Origin: Lentimicrobiaceae bacterium
GTDB lineage: Bacteria; Bacteroidota; Bacteroidia; Bacteroidales; JALOCA01
Direction: 5' to 3'
NCBI GenBank assembly: GCA_023227965.1
Contig: JALOCA010000027.1
Coordinates: 1 to 47,566, forward strand
Length of the DNA stretch: 47,566 bases
The notes under the pieces were generated by a model. That model saw nothing but the letters and a program-made list of their open reading frames with translations, searched no databases and had not been told where the DNA came from. Of this stretch, positions 1 to 8,224 are shown piece after piece (the stretch's first letter is position 1; each line of letters starts with the position of its first letter). A program made the position numbers and the translations under genes.

Positions 1-2
1 TT

Positions 3-1043
3 ATGATAGGGAAATTACCGAAAAAAGGACAGTGAGATTTATTTCGACCACTCTTGGAAGACTTTATTGATATGAACCACGAATTGGTTCTTTTGGCAAA
101 TAAGATTGATTGGTCATACTTTGAAAAAGAGTTTTCGTCGTATTACTCAAAAAACGGAGCACCGTCCGTACCCATTCGTTTAATGGTGGGATGCCTGCTA
201 TTGAAGTATTTGTATAATATTGGTGATGAGCGTATTCCTGAGTATTGGGTGCGAGATGTTTACTTTCAATACTTCTGTGGTGGAATATTTTTTTCACATA
301 AGTTTCCTTTCGACCCGAGTGATTTTGTCCATTTCCGCAATCGGGTTGGCGAAGCAGGCATTGAAAAAATATTCGCCTATAGCGTGAAGATGCATGGAAA
401 AGAGGTGGAGAAGAAGTCTAAATTTGTTTTGTCTGATACGACGGTACAACAGAACAATACGACATTTCCAACTGATGCCAAGATGTGTAAAAATGTAATT
501 GACAAATGCAATAAAATAGCGGATCAAGAAGGAATTAAGCAGAGACAGCGTTACACCCGTGAGAGCAAGCAATTGGTTAGGGACACCTACAACGGCAAAC
601 ATCCCAAACGAGCCAAACAGGCACGAAAAGCAAAGAAACGGCTGAAAACGATAGCCAATACACAACTACGCGAGTTGAATAACAAAATGAACGAAGAGCA
701 GAAAAAACGACACCAATCAGAGATGGAGCTTTTCTGGCATGCAGTCAATCAACAGAGATATGACAAAAACAAGTTTTACAGTCTTCATAAGCCTTTTACA
801 AAATGTATCGCCAAAGGTAAGCCGCATAAGCAATATGAGTTTGGTAACAAGGTGGGCTTGATCACTACAGGGGAAAAAGGAAAGAAAATTATAACGGCGA
901 TAAAAGCCTTTTTGGAAAATCCTTTCGATGGACACACGATAGAATGGAACTTGAAGAAAATGATGGAAAAACTCAAGCAAGAGTTTTTGTATTTTATTTT
1001 TCGACTGTTCCTACAACAAAATTTTTATTATATCGCCGCGTGA
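3..1043 (+). pseudogene. Decayed IS5-group transposase, with in-frame stop and internal deletion
   Basis: This reads as an IS5-group DDE transposase. From the ATG at 3 the frame gives MIGKLPKKGQ, then TGA at 33-35, then DLFRPLLEDFID in the same frame. An arginine codon (CGA to TGA) is the simplest origin of the stop. The rest reads through to 1043, and a TTG at 54 or ATG at 72 could restart translation. The N-terminal domain and the first catalytic Asp region (LSDTTVQQNNT) are present. Near 938-948 the sequence jumps from the beta-strand region (ENPFDGHT) straight to what looks like the family's C-terminal tail (WNLKKMMEKLKQEF). The part carrying the second Asp and the Glu is therefore missing. 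The left end of the element lies outside the window. The next gene starts 33 bp downstream, so the element sits inside the polysaccharide locus. It is very unlikely to be active. Confidence 0.8.
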
Positions 1044-1076
1044 ATAGTGGCTTTTAAAGGAACGACTATTTAATAT

Positions 1077-1529
1077 ATGATTTTAGACAGTTTAAAAAAT
1101 ATTGAAATCTATAAAGGGATTTCAAAAGATATTTATCTGGGCTTAAAATTTATTGCAAATGCAAGTCCTGATATAAAAACAGGTACTTACATCATCAACA
1201 GCAAAACAAAAGCAATAGTGAGTGAATACCAAACTGTTGAAGTATTTGAAAGAGGATATGAAGCTCATAAACACGGCATTGATATTCAGTATCCGGCCAA
1301 AGGGCTCGAAAAGGTAAAATGGTCGCCTTTAGAGGGCATGCTTGTAAATATTCCTTATGATGAACAAAAAGACCGTACTTTTTACACTGAACCTTCACTA
1401 CAAGGAACATCGGTTATTATTGGCAATGGAATCTTTGCCATTATGTTCCCAAGTGATGGACATAGTCCTCAGCATTACGTTGACAAACCAGAATTAATTC
1501 GCAAAATCACCATTAAGGTTACAATTTGA
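1077..1529 (+). CDS. YhcH/YjgK/YiaL family sugar-associated protein
   Basis: The protein is 150 aa, full length for the YhcH/YjgK/YiaL (DUF386) family, which includes the EbgC beta-subunit. These are small cupin-like proteins found with sialic-acid or other sugar catabolic and biosynthetic genes. Some are thought to act as sugar anomerases. The start MILDSLKNIEIYKGI is typical of the family, and the C-terminal half has the usual metal-site context (FAIMFPSDGHSPQHY with two His). The stop codon lies 15 bp before the chosen start of the next gene, so the two are probably co-transcribed. The position at the edge of a polysaccharide locus suggests handling of a nonulosonic-acid-type or amino sugar, but the substrate cannot be read from the sequence. 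Confidence 0.85.
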   Translation: MILDSLKNIEIYKGISKDIYLGLKFIANASPDIKTGTYIINSKTKAIVSEYQTVEVFERGYEAHKHGIDIQYPAKGLEKVKWSPLEGMLVNIPYDEQKDRTFYTEPSLQGTSVIIGNGIFAIMFPSDGHSPQHYVDKPELIRKITIKVTI

Positions 1530-1543
1530 CTTTTGTCAAGGCA

Positions 1544-2203
1544 ATGAACTGGATATTATTATCTCATATCTTGAAACCCGGCATCCCCTCTTATGGAAAC
1601 AGGGACAAACTAATTATTGAGCACCCATCTTCTTTAGCCTACGGAAATACAGCAAATTCCTCAAGCTGGAACTTCACATCGAATCATCTTGGCACTCACA
1701 TTGATGTGCCTAATCATTTTTTTGACGAAGGAATGACAATAAGCGATTATCCAGCTTCTTTTTGGTTTAGCGAAAAAATACTGTTAATTGACATCCCTTT
1801 AGAAAAATCAGAACTGATAACTCCTTATCACTTAAATGATAAAGTAAAATCAAACATTGAGGTACTCCTTGTCCGCACAGGTTTTGAAAAATACCGGCAT
1901 CAGGAAAAATACTGGAATGATAACCCTGGTGTGGCTGCTGAAACAGGATTCTGGTTAAGAAAAAATTTCCCGGAAATTAAAATCTTTGGTTTCGACTTCA
2001 TTTCTCTTACTTCCTGGAAATTCAGGGATGAAGGTAAAAAAGCACATAAAGCATTTTTAGACCCCATAGCTACAGGAAAACCAGTTTGTTTAATTGAAGA
2101 CATGTCACTAAAATCAGTACAAAACACAGTAAAACAAATTATTGTAGCTCCTCTTCTGGTTGAAAAAGGGAATGGGTCTCCCGTAACTGTACTTTGTAAT
2201 TAA
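1544..2203 (+). CDS. Cyclase-family (KynB-like) metal-dependent hydrolase
   Basis: The protein is 219 aa from the ATG at 1544. A TTG at 1526 would add six residues and overlap the upstream stop. I prefer the ATG because MNWILLSHILKPGIPSYG matches the usual family N-terminus. The metal-binding signature of the Cyclase family (PF04199), HxGTHxDxPxHF, is present as HLGTHIDVPNHFF. Known members include kynurenine formamidase and isatin hydrolase. The substrate here is unknown. Its place between a YhcH protein and glycosyl-modifying genes suggests removal of an acyl group from, or a lactonase-like step on, a sugar intermediate. That role is inference only. Confidence 0.85.
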   Translation: MNWILLSHILKPGIPSYGNRDKLIIEHPSSLAYGNTANSSSWNFTSNHLGTHIDVPNHFFDEGMTISDYPASFWFSEKILLIDIPLEKSELITPYHLNDKVKSNIEVLLVRTGFEKYRHQEKYWNDNPGVAAETGFWLRKNFPEIKIFGFDFISLTSWKFRDEGKKAHKAFLDPIATGKPVCLIEDMSLKSVQNTVKQIIVAPLLVEKGNGSPVTVLCN

Positions 2204-2243
2204 AATATATTATTATAATATTAAAAAATTAAATTTCAAAAAA

Positions 2244-3074
2244 ATGTTTTATTTAGAGCTTGACAGAATCAAAAGAATGAGTAAAAACGAGATAACTGTT
2301 TCTCGTATAGCTAAGGCAATTTTCCGACGAATTATTCATATTCGTCATGAAATTTTATGGATACTTCCATGGGGTTTTTCAGTAAAAAACAAAAAAAAAC
2401 TTGCAAAATATAAAGATATTCACAAGGGAAAACGATGTTTTATAATTGCTAACGGTCCAAGTTTAAAAAATGTAAATTTTGAACTTTTAAAAAATGAATT
2501 TACATTTGGCATGAATAGAATTTATCTAATGAAAGAAATGAATGGATTTAAACCAACATATTTGGTTTGTATAGATAGAGATTCACAAATTCTTCAATTT
2601 GCAGAAGAGTACAATCAGCAAAAAGGTTTATGTTTTTATGAATGGGACCTAAAACATAAATTTGACAAAAAAGATAATTTTATTTTTATTCCAAGTAAAT
2701 TCAGTACAAAATTCTCAAAAAATCCATTAGAAGAACCATTTGGTCACGGAGGGTCTGTTGCTTATACATGTATGCAACTTGCTTTTTATATGGGCTTTAA
2801 TGAAGTTTATATCATAGGAAAGGACCATAGTTATAATGCCAGTGAAAAACCTGCCGTAGGCATAAAAAGTACGGGTAAAGAAGAAAATCATTTTATTAAA
2901 GGCTATTACCATAAAGGTCAGAATTGGAATATGCCAGACTATAATACAGAAGAATTAGCTTATTCATTAGCAAGAAAAGCTTATGAAGATGATAATAAAT
3001 TAATAATGAATGCTACTGAAAATGGAAGGCTAGAGGTATTTAAAAGAGTAAAATTTGAAACATTATTTAATTAA
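2244..3074 (+). CDS. MptE-like/DUF115 Rossmann-fold protein, probable sugar transferase
   Basis: The protein is 276 aa from the ATG at 2244. An internal ATG at 2277 (MSKNEITVS) is an equally good start. After a basic, possibly membrane-associating N-terminus, the signature IIANGPSLKN (around residues 67-76) and TFGMNRIYL (around 86-95) place it in the MptE-like/DUF115 group, which resembles GT42 sialyltransferases and flagellin-glycosylation Maf proteins. GHGGSVAYTCMQLAFYMGF followed by IIGKDHSY fits the conserved C-terminal half. In polysaccharide loci such proteins are inferred to be glycosyltransferases, possibly using CMP-activated acidic sugars. The gene is notably AT-rich, like the genes after it. 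Confidence 0.7.
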   Translation: MFYLELDRIKRMSKNEITVSRIAKAIFRRIIHIRHEILWILPWGFSVKNKKKLAKYKDIHKGKRCFIIANGPSLKNVNFELLKNEFTFGMNRIYLMKEMNGFKPTYLVCIDRDSQILQFAEEYNQQKGLCFYEWDLKHKFDKKDNFIFIPSKFSTKFSKNPLEEPFGHGGSVAYTCMQLAFYMGFNEVYIIGKDHSYNASEKPAVGIKSTGKEENHFIKGYYHKGQNWNMPDYNTEELAYSLARKAYEDDNKLIMNATENGRLEVFKRVKFETLFN

Positions 3075-3104
3075 CATATTATTTAAACCATAATATAATA
3101 TATT

Positions 3105-3527
3105 ATGAGATTATTTATAGCTAAAATAGTACAAAAAATAAGATATTATTTATATAAAATGAGGGGATATGATGTACATTATACCACCTCCTTAGAAAGA
3201 AATTTAAATTTGGACAGATATAATCCAAAGGGCATTCATATTGGGAAATATACAATTATTACTTCTAAAGTAACAATATTAAGTCATTATTTAATACCTG
3301 TTAAATCGCAAAATAAATATATTGGTGAAAAAATTGATACAAGAATTGGTGACTTTTGTGTTATAGGTATTGGATCATTTATAATGCCTGGAGTTACAAT
3401 TGGAGATGAGGTTGTTATAGGATGTGGCTCAGTAGTAACTAAAGATATTCCATCAAATTCAATAGCAGTAGGTAATCCTGCAAAAGTGATAAAATCTGGC
3501 ATCAAAATGGAAAATATTAAGTTATAG
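3105..3527 (+). CDS. Left-handed beta-helix (hexapeptide) acyltransferase
   Basis: The protein is 140 aa. The second half contains hexapeptide-repeat rungs typical of left-handed beta-helix acyltransferases (IGDFCVIGIGSFIMPGVTIG, then VVIGCGSVVTKDIPSNSIAV) and the closing GNPAKVIK that ends most members of this family. The N-terminal region is short and basic, with a GYDVHYTTSLERN segment seen in serine/sugar O-acetyltransferases. The family transfers acetyl from acetyl-CoA to a hydroxyl or amino group of a sugar. Here it probably O-acetylates a residue of the surface polysaccharide. It lies 6 bp before the next gene, consistent with one transcript. The exact acceptor is unknown. Confidence 0.85.
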   Translation: MRLFIAKIVQKIRYYLYKMRGYDVHYTTSLERNLNLDRYNPKGIHIGKYTIITSKVTILSHYLIPVKSQNKYIGEKIDTRIGDFCVIGIGSFIMPGVTIGDEVVIGCGSVVTKDIPSNSIAVGNPAKVIKSGIKMENIKL

Positions 3528-3533
3528 CTACTA

Positions 3534-4277
3534 ATGAATATAGTAAATATTTGGGGGTTTAATGTTTTTTCAGATAATTTAGAAAAAATTGAAACCGTGG
3601 GGAAAAAAGCAAAACTTCTAACAACCATCAGTCCTAATTCTTATGGCATAAGCACAAAAGATTTATTGTTTGAAAAATCATTAAAAAATTCTGATTTTTT
3701 AGTTTTAGATGGGGTTTATTTTGCTTTGGCACCAATACTTCTTAAAGGTAAGAATATTAAAAAAAATCAAGGTCCTGAAGTTTTTTATCATTTTATGGAT
3801 AGGGCAAATTCATCGAACGGTAAAGTATTTTTTTTAGGTTCAAAAGAAACAACTTTAATAAGAATTAAAGAAAGAGCAAAAAAAGACTATCCCAATATTT
3901 TAATTGAATACTACTCTCCCCCATTTAAAGAAGAATTTTTGAAAGAAGATAATGAAAAAATGATAGATATTGTAAACAACTATCAACCGGATGTTTTATT
4001 TGTTGGAATGACCTGCCCAAAGCAGGAAAAATGGGCTTATCAGCATAAGGATAATATTAATGCAGGCTTAATTTGTTGTATTGGAGCAGTATTTGATTGG
4101 TATGCCGGAAATCAAAAAGAAATAAAACCAATTTGGTGGAAATTAAGACTGGCATGGATAATAAGAATCATTCGTCGTCCCGAAATTATATACAGAATCC
4201 CAAGTGTAATGATTTTTTTTAAGCATTTAATTATGATTATTTTAAAATTAAAAAAAAATACAATAAGCTCAAATTAA
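3534..4277 (+). CDS. WecG/TagA/CpsF family glycosyltransferase (first copy)
   Basis: The protein is 247 aa, the normal size for GT26 enzymes such as WecG and TagA. Recognisable parts are the N-terminal TTISPNS segment, LVLDGVYFALA (around residues 58-68) with the conserved Asp-Gly, and the strong block VLFVGMTCPKQEKWAYQH followed by GAVFDWYAGN and the C-terminal WWKLRLAWIIRIIRRPEIIYR. Family members transfer a ManNAc- or ManNAcA-type sugar onto an undecaprenyl-PP-linked primer at the inner face of the membrane. A second family member is encoded at 14538-15260, so this locus probably has two such transfer steps, or serves two primers. Confidence 0.9.
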   Translation: MNIVNIWGFNVFSDNLEKIETVGKKAKLLTTISPNSYGISTKDLLFEKSLKNSDFLVLDGVYFALAPILLKGKNIKKNQGPEVFYHFMDRANSSNGKVFFLGSKETTLIRIKERAKKDYPNILIEYYSPPFKEEFLKEDNEKMIDIVNNYQPDVLFVGMTCPKQEKWAYQHKDNINAGLICCIGAVFDWYAGNQKEIKPIWWKLRLAWIIRIIRRPEIIYRIPSVMIFFKHLIMIILKLKKNTISSN

Positions 4278-4292
4278 AAAATTTAACTGATA

Positions 4293-5333
4293 ATGGAAAA
4301 CAAAAAAATAAGAATTGGAATTATCGGGTTTGGAAGAATGGGAATAACCCATTACTCAATTATTAACACACATCCCGACATTCAAATAGTAGCAGTTGCC
4401 GACACTTCAAAAACTATTTTAAATATTTTAAAAAAGCTTAATAAAGAACTTAATGTTTTTACTGATTATAAAGAATTGATAGATGTTACACAACCAGATG
4501 CAATAATAATTTCGACTCCTCCCAATTTACACTATCCAATAATAAAATATGCTTACGAAAAAAAAATACATATTTTTTGCGAAAAGCCTTTTACAGCCAA
4601 TCTTAAACAAGCTGATGAATTGACAAATATTTTTTCCAATAGTAATCTTGTCAATCAAATCGGATTTGCAGCAAGATATGGAGACGTTCTTAACAAAGCA
4701 AAAGAATTAATTGATAATAAAGTAATTGGTGATATAATACGATTCAAGGGTGAAATGTTTAGCTGTGCTATCATTAAAAAAACAAACGGTACAAATTGGC
4801 GAGATCAGGAAGAAAATGGAGGAGGTGTTGTATATGAAATGGGAACTCACATGGTTGATCTAATAAACTATTTTTTTGGTGAACCAGATAAAGTTGCAGG
4901 TACTGTAAGAAGCAAAGTTTTTTCAAAAAATGTTGATGATATTGTATCAACAACATTCATTTATAAAAATGGATTAACCGGAACAATGTATATAAACTGG
5001 AGTGATGAAAGTTATCGTAAATCTTCAGTTTCTATTGAAGTTTTTGGATCAAAAGGAAAAATTATTGCCGACTTTTATGGATATAAATTATTTCTTTCAA
5101 AAGGAAACAATGAATTAAACTTACGAAAGGGTTGGAATACTTTTCACTTTACCGATGTTTACAAACCTGTTCCTTTTTATGTAAGAGGCAATGAATTTTC
5201 AAGACAACTATATGATTTTGTTGGATTAATTTCAGGAAGTCACAAAACAAATTTATGTGATTTTGCTGAAGCCTATAAAACTGAGAGGATTATTGATTTA
5301 ATTTTTAAAGATTCATTAATAAATAATAATTAA
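4293..5333 (+). CDS. Gfo/Idh/MocA family NAD(P)-dependent sugar oxidoreductase
   Basis: The protein is 346 aa. The N-terminal Rossmann fold begins RIGIIGFGRMG (glycine motif around residues 12-17), and the family's catalytic EKP motif is present (FCEKPF, E97-P99). The C-terminal alpha/beta domain has the usual GGGVVYEMGTHMVDLINYFFG block, including the active-site His region. These enzymes oxidise or reduce nucleotide-sugar or free-sugar hydroxyl and keto groups, for example the C3 oxidation used before transamination. The gene lies 4 bp before the uncharacterised gene at 5338, which probably acts with it. I expect a role in making a modified sugar for the polysaccharide, but cannot name the substrate. 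Confidence 0.9.
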   Translation: MENKKIRIGIIGFGRMGITHYSIINTHPDIQIVAVADTSKTILNILKKLNKELNVFTDYKELIDVTQPDAIIISTPPNLHYPIIKYAYEKKIHIFCEKPFTANLKQADELTNIFSNSNLVNQIGFAARYGDVLNKAKELIDNKVIGDIIRFKGEMFSCAIIKKTNGTNWRDQEENGGGVVYEMGTHMVDLINYFFGEPDKVAGTVRSKVFSKNVDDIVSTTFIYKNGLTGTMYINWSDESYRKSSVSIEVFGSKGKIIADFYGYKLFLSKGNNELNLRKGWNTFHFTDVYKPVPFYVRGNEFSRQLYDFVGLISGSHKTNLCDFAEAYKTERIIDLIFKDSLINNN

Positions 5334-5337
5334 TATA

Positions 5338-6213
5338 ATGGACAAAATAAATAAGATTGTATTTGGCGACAATCAATTTTTTGGCATTAATCACATGTCA
5401 CAAGAAAAAGCACAACAATTATCAGAACAATTTTATAACATTCAAAACATTTTTAATGTTTATGATATTGCCATAGAATGTGGAATTGATGCAATCATGC
5501 TAAACAGCAATCAAAGAGCAATAGAAATTTGTGAATATTTTAGAAAAAACAATTCAAAATACAATCATCTATCATGGTATCCTTCAATACCTTATCCGCA
5601 TAAATATGCAAATATTATTTCTGAAAAAGGCATATTTCCTGCAATAAATGAATTGTTATTTTCAAACAATACGGCTTCAGGAGTTTTCGGAATGATTGCA
5701 AAGGGAGGCAGCGCCGTATTAACAAAAGATGTAATAAAAATAATGGAAATGCTTATAGACGCTGAGGTAAAAATGTTCAGGGGACTGAATATTAAAGTTA
5801 TTTTCTTACAAAATGTAATTACTGATTTGCTTTTAGGTTTTGGTGCAAAAGAAATTTTCGAAGAATATTGTTCATACATTAATAAAAAATACAAGGTTGC
5901 TCCAGGCTTAATAACTATCAACTTACCATATTGCATTAACAAACTAAAAGAATGGGGTATTAAAAATGTTGTTATTTGTAGTTCGATAAATAAGATTGGA
6001 TTTACAATGTCACCCGGCATAGATGCTTATGAAAAAGTCATTAATGAGAACAATCCAGATGATTATCAAATTATGGCTATGTCAACTTTAGCATCCGGGG
6101 CAATACCACCTAAAGAAGCTTATGAATACATAAACAGTCAAAATATTCAATCTGTTGTTTTTGGCGCATCCTCGAAGAAACACATTGAAGAAACAATAAA
6201 ATATTTATCATAA
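5338..6213 (+). CDS. Uncharacterised protein, possible TIM-barrel (aldo/keto-reductase-like)
   Basis: The protein is 291 aa, starting 4 bp after the Gfo/Idh gene. I do not recognise it as a defined enzyme. The N-terminus KIVFGDNQFFGINHMS and the C-terminal stretch NIQSVVFGASSKKHIEETI resemble the first strand and the last strand/helix of aldo/keto reductase-like TIM barrels. The alternation of beta and alpha segments between them also fits a barrel. No classical aldo/keto-reductase catalytic Tyr-Lys-His set is obvious by eye. No signal peptide or membrane segment is seen, so it should be cytoplasmic. The tight coupling to the oxidoreductase suggests one pathway making an unusual sugar. Confidence 0.6.
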   Translation: MDKINKIVFGDNQFFGINHMSQEKAQQLSEQFYNIQNIFNVYDIAIECGIDAIMLNSNQRAIEICEYFRKNNSKYNHLSWYPSIPYPHKYANIISEKGIFPAINELLFSNNTASGVFGMIAKGGSAVLTKDVIKIMEMLIDAEVKMFRGLNIKVIFLQNVITDLLLGFGAKEIFEEYCSYINKKYKVAPGLITINLPYCINKLKEWGIKNVVICSSINKIGFTMSPGIDAYEKVINENNPDDYQIMAMSTLASGAIPPKEAYEYINSQNIQSVVFGASSKKHIEETIKYLS

Positions 6214-6306
6214 TTAATTATAATTTTTTTTGATTATTTAATTATTGACAAATAAATGTTATCGTGAATAATATTTTTAATTTCTAATAATCTTTCCTGA
6301 TTATTT

Positions 6307-7380
6307 ATGAGTAATATTAATACACAATTTACAGTAGAAAGAAGTGATTGTTCAAATATTAATGAGCTTATTGAACTTTCAAAGACTTACTATAAGGATA
6401 GGGATGTTGGAGATTTTAATTACCTTGAATGGCAATATCTACAAAATCCTGCCGGAAAGGCATATCTATTTACTGCAAGAGAAGATTTTTCAGGAGAATT
6501 AGCAGGACAATACATTGTAATTCCTATAACCTTTAACAGAGAGGGTGAAAAAATTGCTGGTTCAATTGCATTAAATTTACTTACAAACCCTAAATATCAG
6601 CGTAATGGACTGTTCCCGAGAATGGTAAGTGCTACTCACAATGAATGTGCAGAAAAAAACGTATTATTTACCATAGGAATGCCAAACCACCAGTCATATC
6701 CAGGTTTGACAAATAAATTGGGATTTAAACATTTAGGAGATATTCCGTTATTGATTAAGCCCTTAAGCCTGACTAATATTTTTTCTTCCTTTTTAAAAAG
6801 AAAAAGTAAAGAAAAACATGGCGGAATTATTAAACTTTTAATACCTGATATAAAGAATATTAAACTACTTGATTTTAATAATAGTGAAGATGTTGATAAA
6901 ATAAATGATTTTTGGCAAAAAGCAAAAAAAAATTATTTAATTTCGACAAATAAGGAATTTTCATTTTTCAAATGGAGGTACAATGACCTGCCTACACGAG
7001 AATATCATGTTCTTTATTATGAAAAAAATAACTCAATATCTGGAATTATTGTACTGAAAGCTGAGAAAATTTGGGGATTTAATGTTGGAATGATAATGGA
7101 TTTCATGGTTTTGGACAATAATTTCAAAGTAGGAAGGCAATTATTGCGATTTGTAAAAAATATTTGTAAAAATGAATCTCTTGATTTTATTACGATTCTT
7201 CATACAAATAATTATGAATACAGGATATTGAAAAAAAATGGTTATCTAAAAATTCCCTATAAGCTACTTCTTCAAAAAACACATTTTATTGTCAGGATGA
7301 ATAAAGATTTTTTAGGTTCTGATTCAATATTTTCCTTAAACAAATGGAAATTAACTTTTGGAGATTACGATATTTTTTAA
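6307..7380 (+). CDS. GNAT-family N-acyltransferase-like protein
   Basis: The protein is 357 aa, longer than a single GNAT domain. The first half (TVERSDCSNINELIEL, then GELAGQYIVIPITF and NPKYQRNGLFPRMV) follows the GNAT fold, with an acetyl-CoA-loop-like QRNG segment at around residues 98-101. The second half (FSFFKWRYNDLPTREYHV, then GIIVLKAEKIWGF) looks like a second, more diverged GNAT-type unit. Proteins of this shape are common in exopolysaccharide loci, where they are thought to N-acylate amino sugars, for example after a deacetylase. It ends just before the polysaccharide deacetylase at 7382, supporting a linked function. Confidence 0.75.
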   Translation: MSNINTQFTVERSDCSNINELIELSKTYYKDRDVGDFNYLEWQYLQNPAGKAYLFTAREDFSGELAGQYIVIPITFNREGEKIAGSIALNLLTNPKYQRNGLFPRMVSATHNECAEKNVLFTIGMPNHQSYPGLTNKLGFKHLGDIPLLIKPLSLTNIFSSFLKRKSKEKHGGIIKLLIPDIKNIKLLDFNNSEDVDKINDFWQKAKKNYLISTNKEFSFFKWRYNDLPTREYHVLYYEKNNSISGIIVLKAEKIWGFNVGMIMDFMVLDNNFKVGRQLLRFVKNICKNESLDFITILHTNNYEYRILKKNGYLKIPYKLLLQKTHFIVRMNKDFLGSDSIFSLNKWKLTFGDYDIF

Positions 7381-7381
7381 A

Positions 7382-8224
7382 ATGAAAATTTTAACTTTCG
7401 ATATTGAAGAATGGTTCCATTGTGATTTTATTTCTGATTCTTCCACGTGGAAAAATTACGAAACCAGGATTTATGAAGCTAATGATAAAATCTTACAAGC
7501 ATTAGAAAACAAAAAAATTAAGGCAACTTTCTTTATTTTAGGCTGGATAGCCGAGAAATATCCTGAGGTAGTAAAAAAAATTCATGCTTCGGGACACGAA
7601 ATAGCATGCCATTCATATATCCACGAACTGGTGCACCGGATGAATCCGGATTCTTTCAGACGTGATACTGAAGTTGCAATGAAACTGATTGAAGACATTA
7701 TTGGCGAAAAAATAATAACATACAGAGCTCCTGCCTTTTCAATTACTGAAAAAACCCCATGGGCTTTCGAAATATTGTCTGAACTCGGTATTGAGTATGA
7801 TTGTTCGGTGCTTCCGTCAAGTAGTCATGATTATGGAGGTTTTCCCTCTTTCGGTGAATGTTTGCCATCGGTAATAAAAGTTAATGGGTGTTATATCAAA
7901 GAGTTTCCGATGAATACTGTTCATCTTTTAGGAAAAGAAATAATTTTTTCGGGTGGTGGCTTTTTCAGACTGTTTCCATATTTTTTAATTCGTAAATGGG
8001 CTGAAGAAACCAAATATGTGGTTAGCTATTTTCATCCAAGAGATTTTGACTACGAACAACCTATGCTTTCACAATTACCATTGAAACGAAAATTCAAATC
8101 TTATGTTGGTTTAAAAAGCTCATATCCAAAGCTGTTAAAATGGCTTAACGATTTTGAACTAATGAGTGTTGGAGAAGCCTCCCAAAAAATAAATTGGGCA
8201 GAAGCAAAAAAAATTTCTCTATGA
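7382..8224 (+). CDS. Polysaccharide deacetylase (exosortase-locus type)
   Basis: The protein is 280 aa from the ATG at 7382. An upstream in-frame start at 7358 would lie inside the previous gene, while MKILTFDIEEWFHCDF is the standard family start. NodB-homology motifs are visible: catalytic/metal Asp in TFDIEEW (D7), the metal-binding pair in GHEIACHSYIHE (H77, H81) and YRAPAFS (around 114-120). The C-terminal extension with SYFHPRDFDYEQP resembles the DUF3473-type tail of the deacetylases that accompany XrtA/PEP-CTERM exopolysaccharide loci. It would remove N-acetyl groups from polymer or lipid-linked sugar. Its stop overlaps the next gene's ATG (ATGA at 8221-8224), so translation is probably coupled. 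Confidence 0.9.
   Translation: MKILTFDIEEWFHCDFISDSSTWKNYETRIYEANDKILQALENKKIKATFFILGWIAEKYPEVVKKIHASGHEIACHSYIHELVHRMNPDSFRRDTEVAMKLIEDIIGEKIITYRAPAFSITEKTPWAFEILSELGIEYDCSVLPSSSHDYGGFPSFGECLPSVIKVNGCYIKEFPMNTVHLLGKEIIFSGGGFFRLFPYFLIRKWAEETKYVVSYFHPRDFDYEQPMLSQLPLKRKFKSYVGLKSSYPKLLKWLNDFELMSVGEASQKINWAEAKKISL

Noticed and set aside
7358..7381. Upstream start for the deacetylase
   Set aside because: It lies inside the previous gene, and the family start matches the ATG at 7382.
8194..8220. Upstream start for the epimerase-like gene
   Set aside because: The extra nine residues are inside the deacetylase, whereas the ATG at 8221 gives the usual SDR N-terminus and an ATGA overlap.
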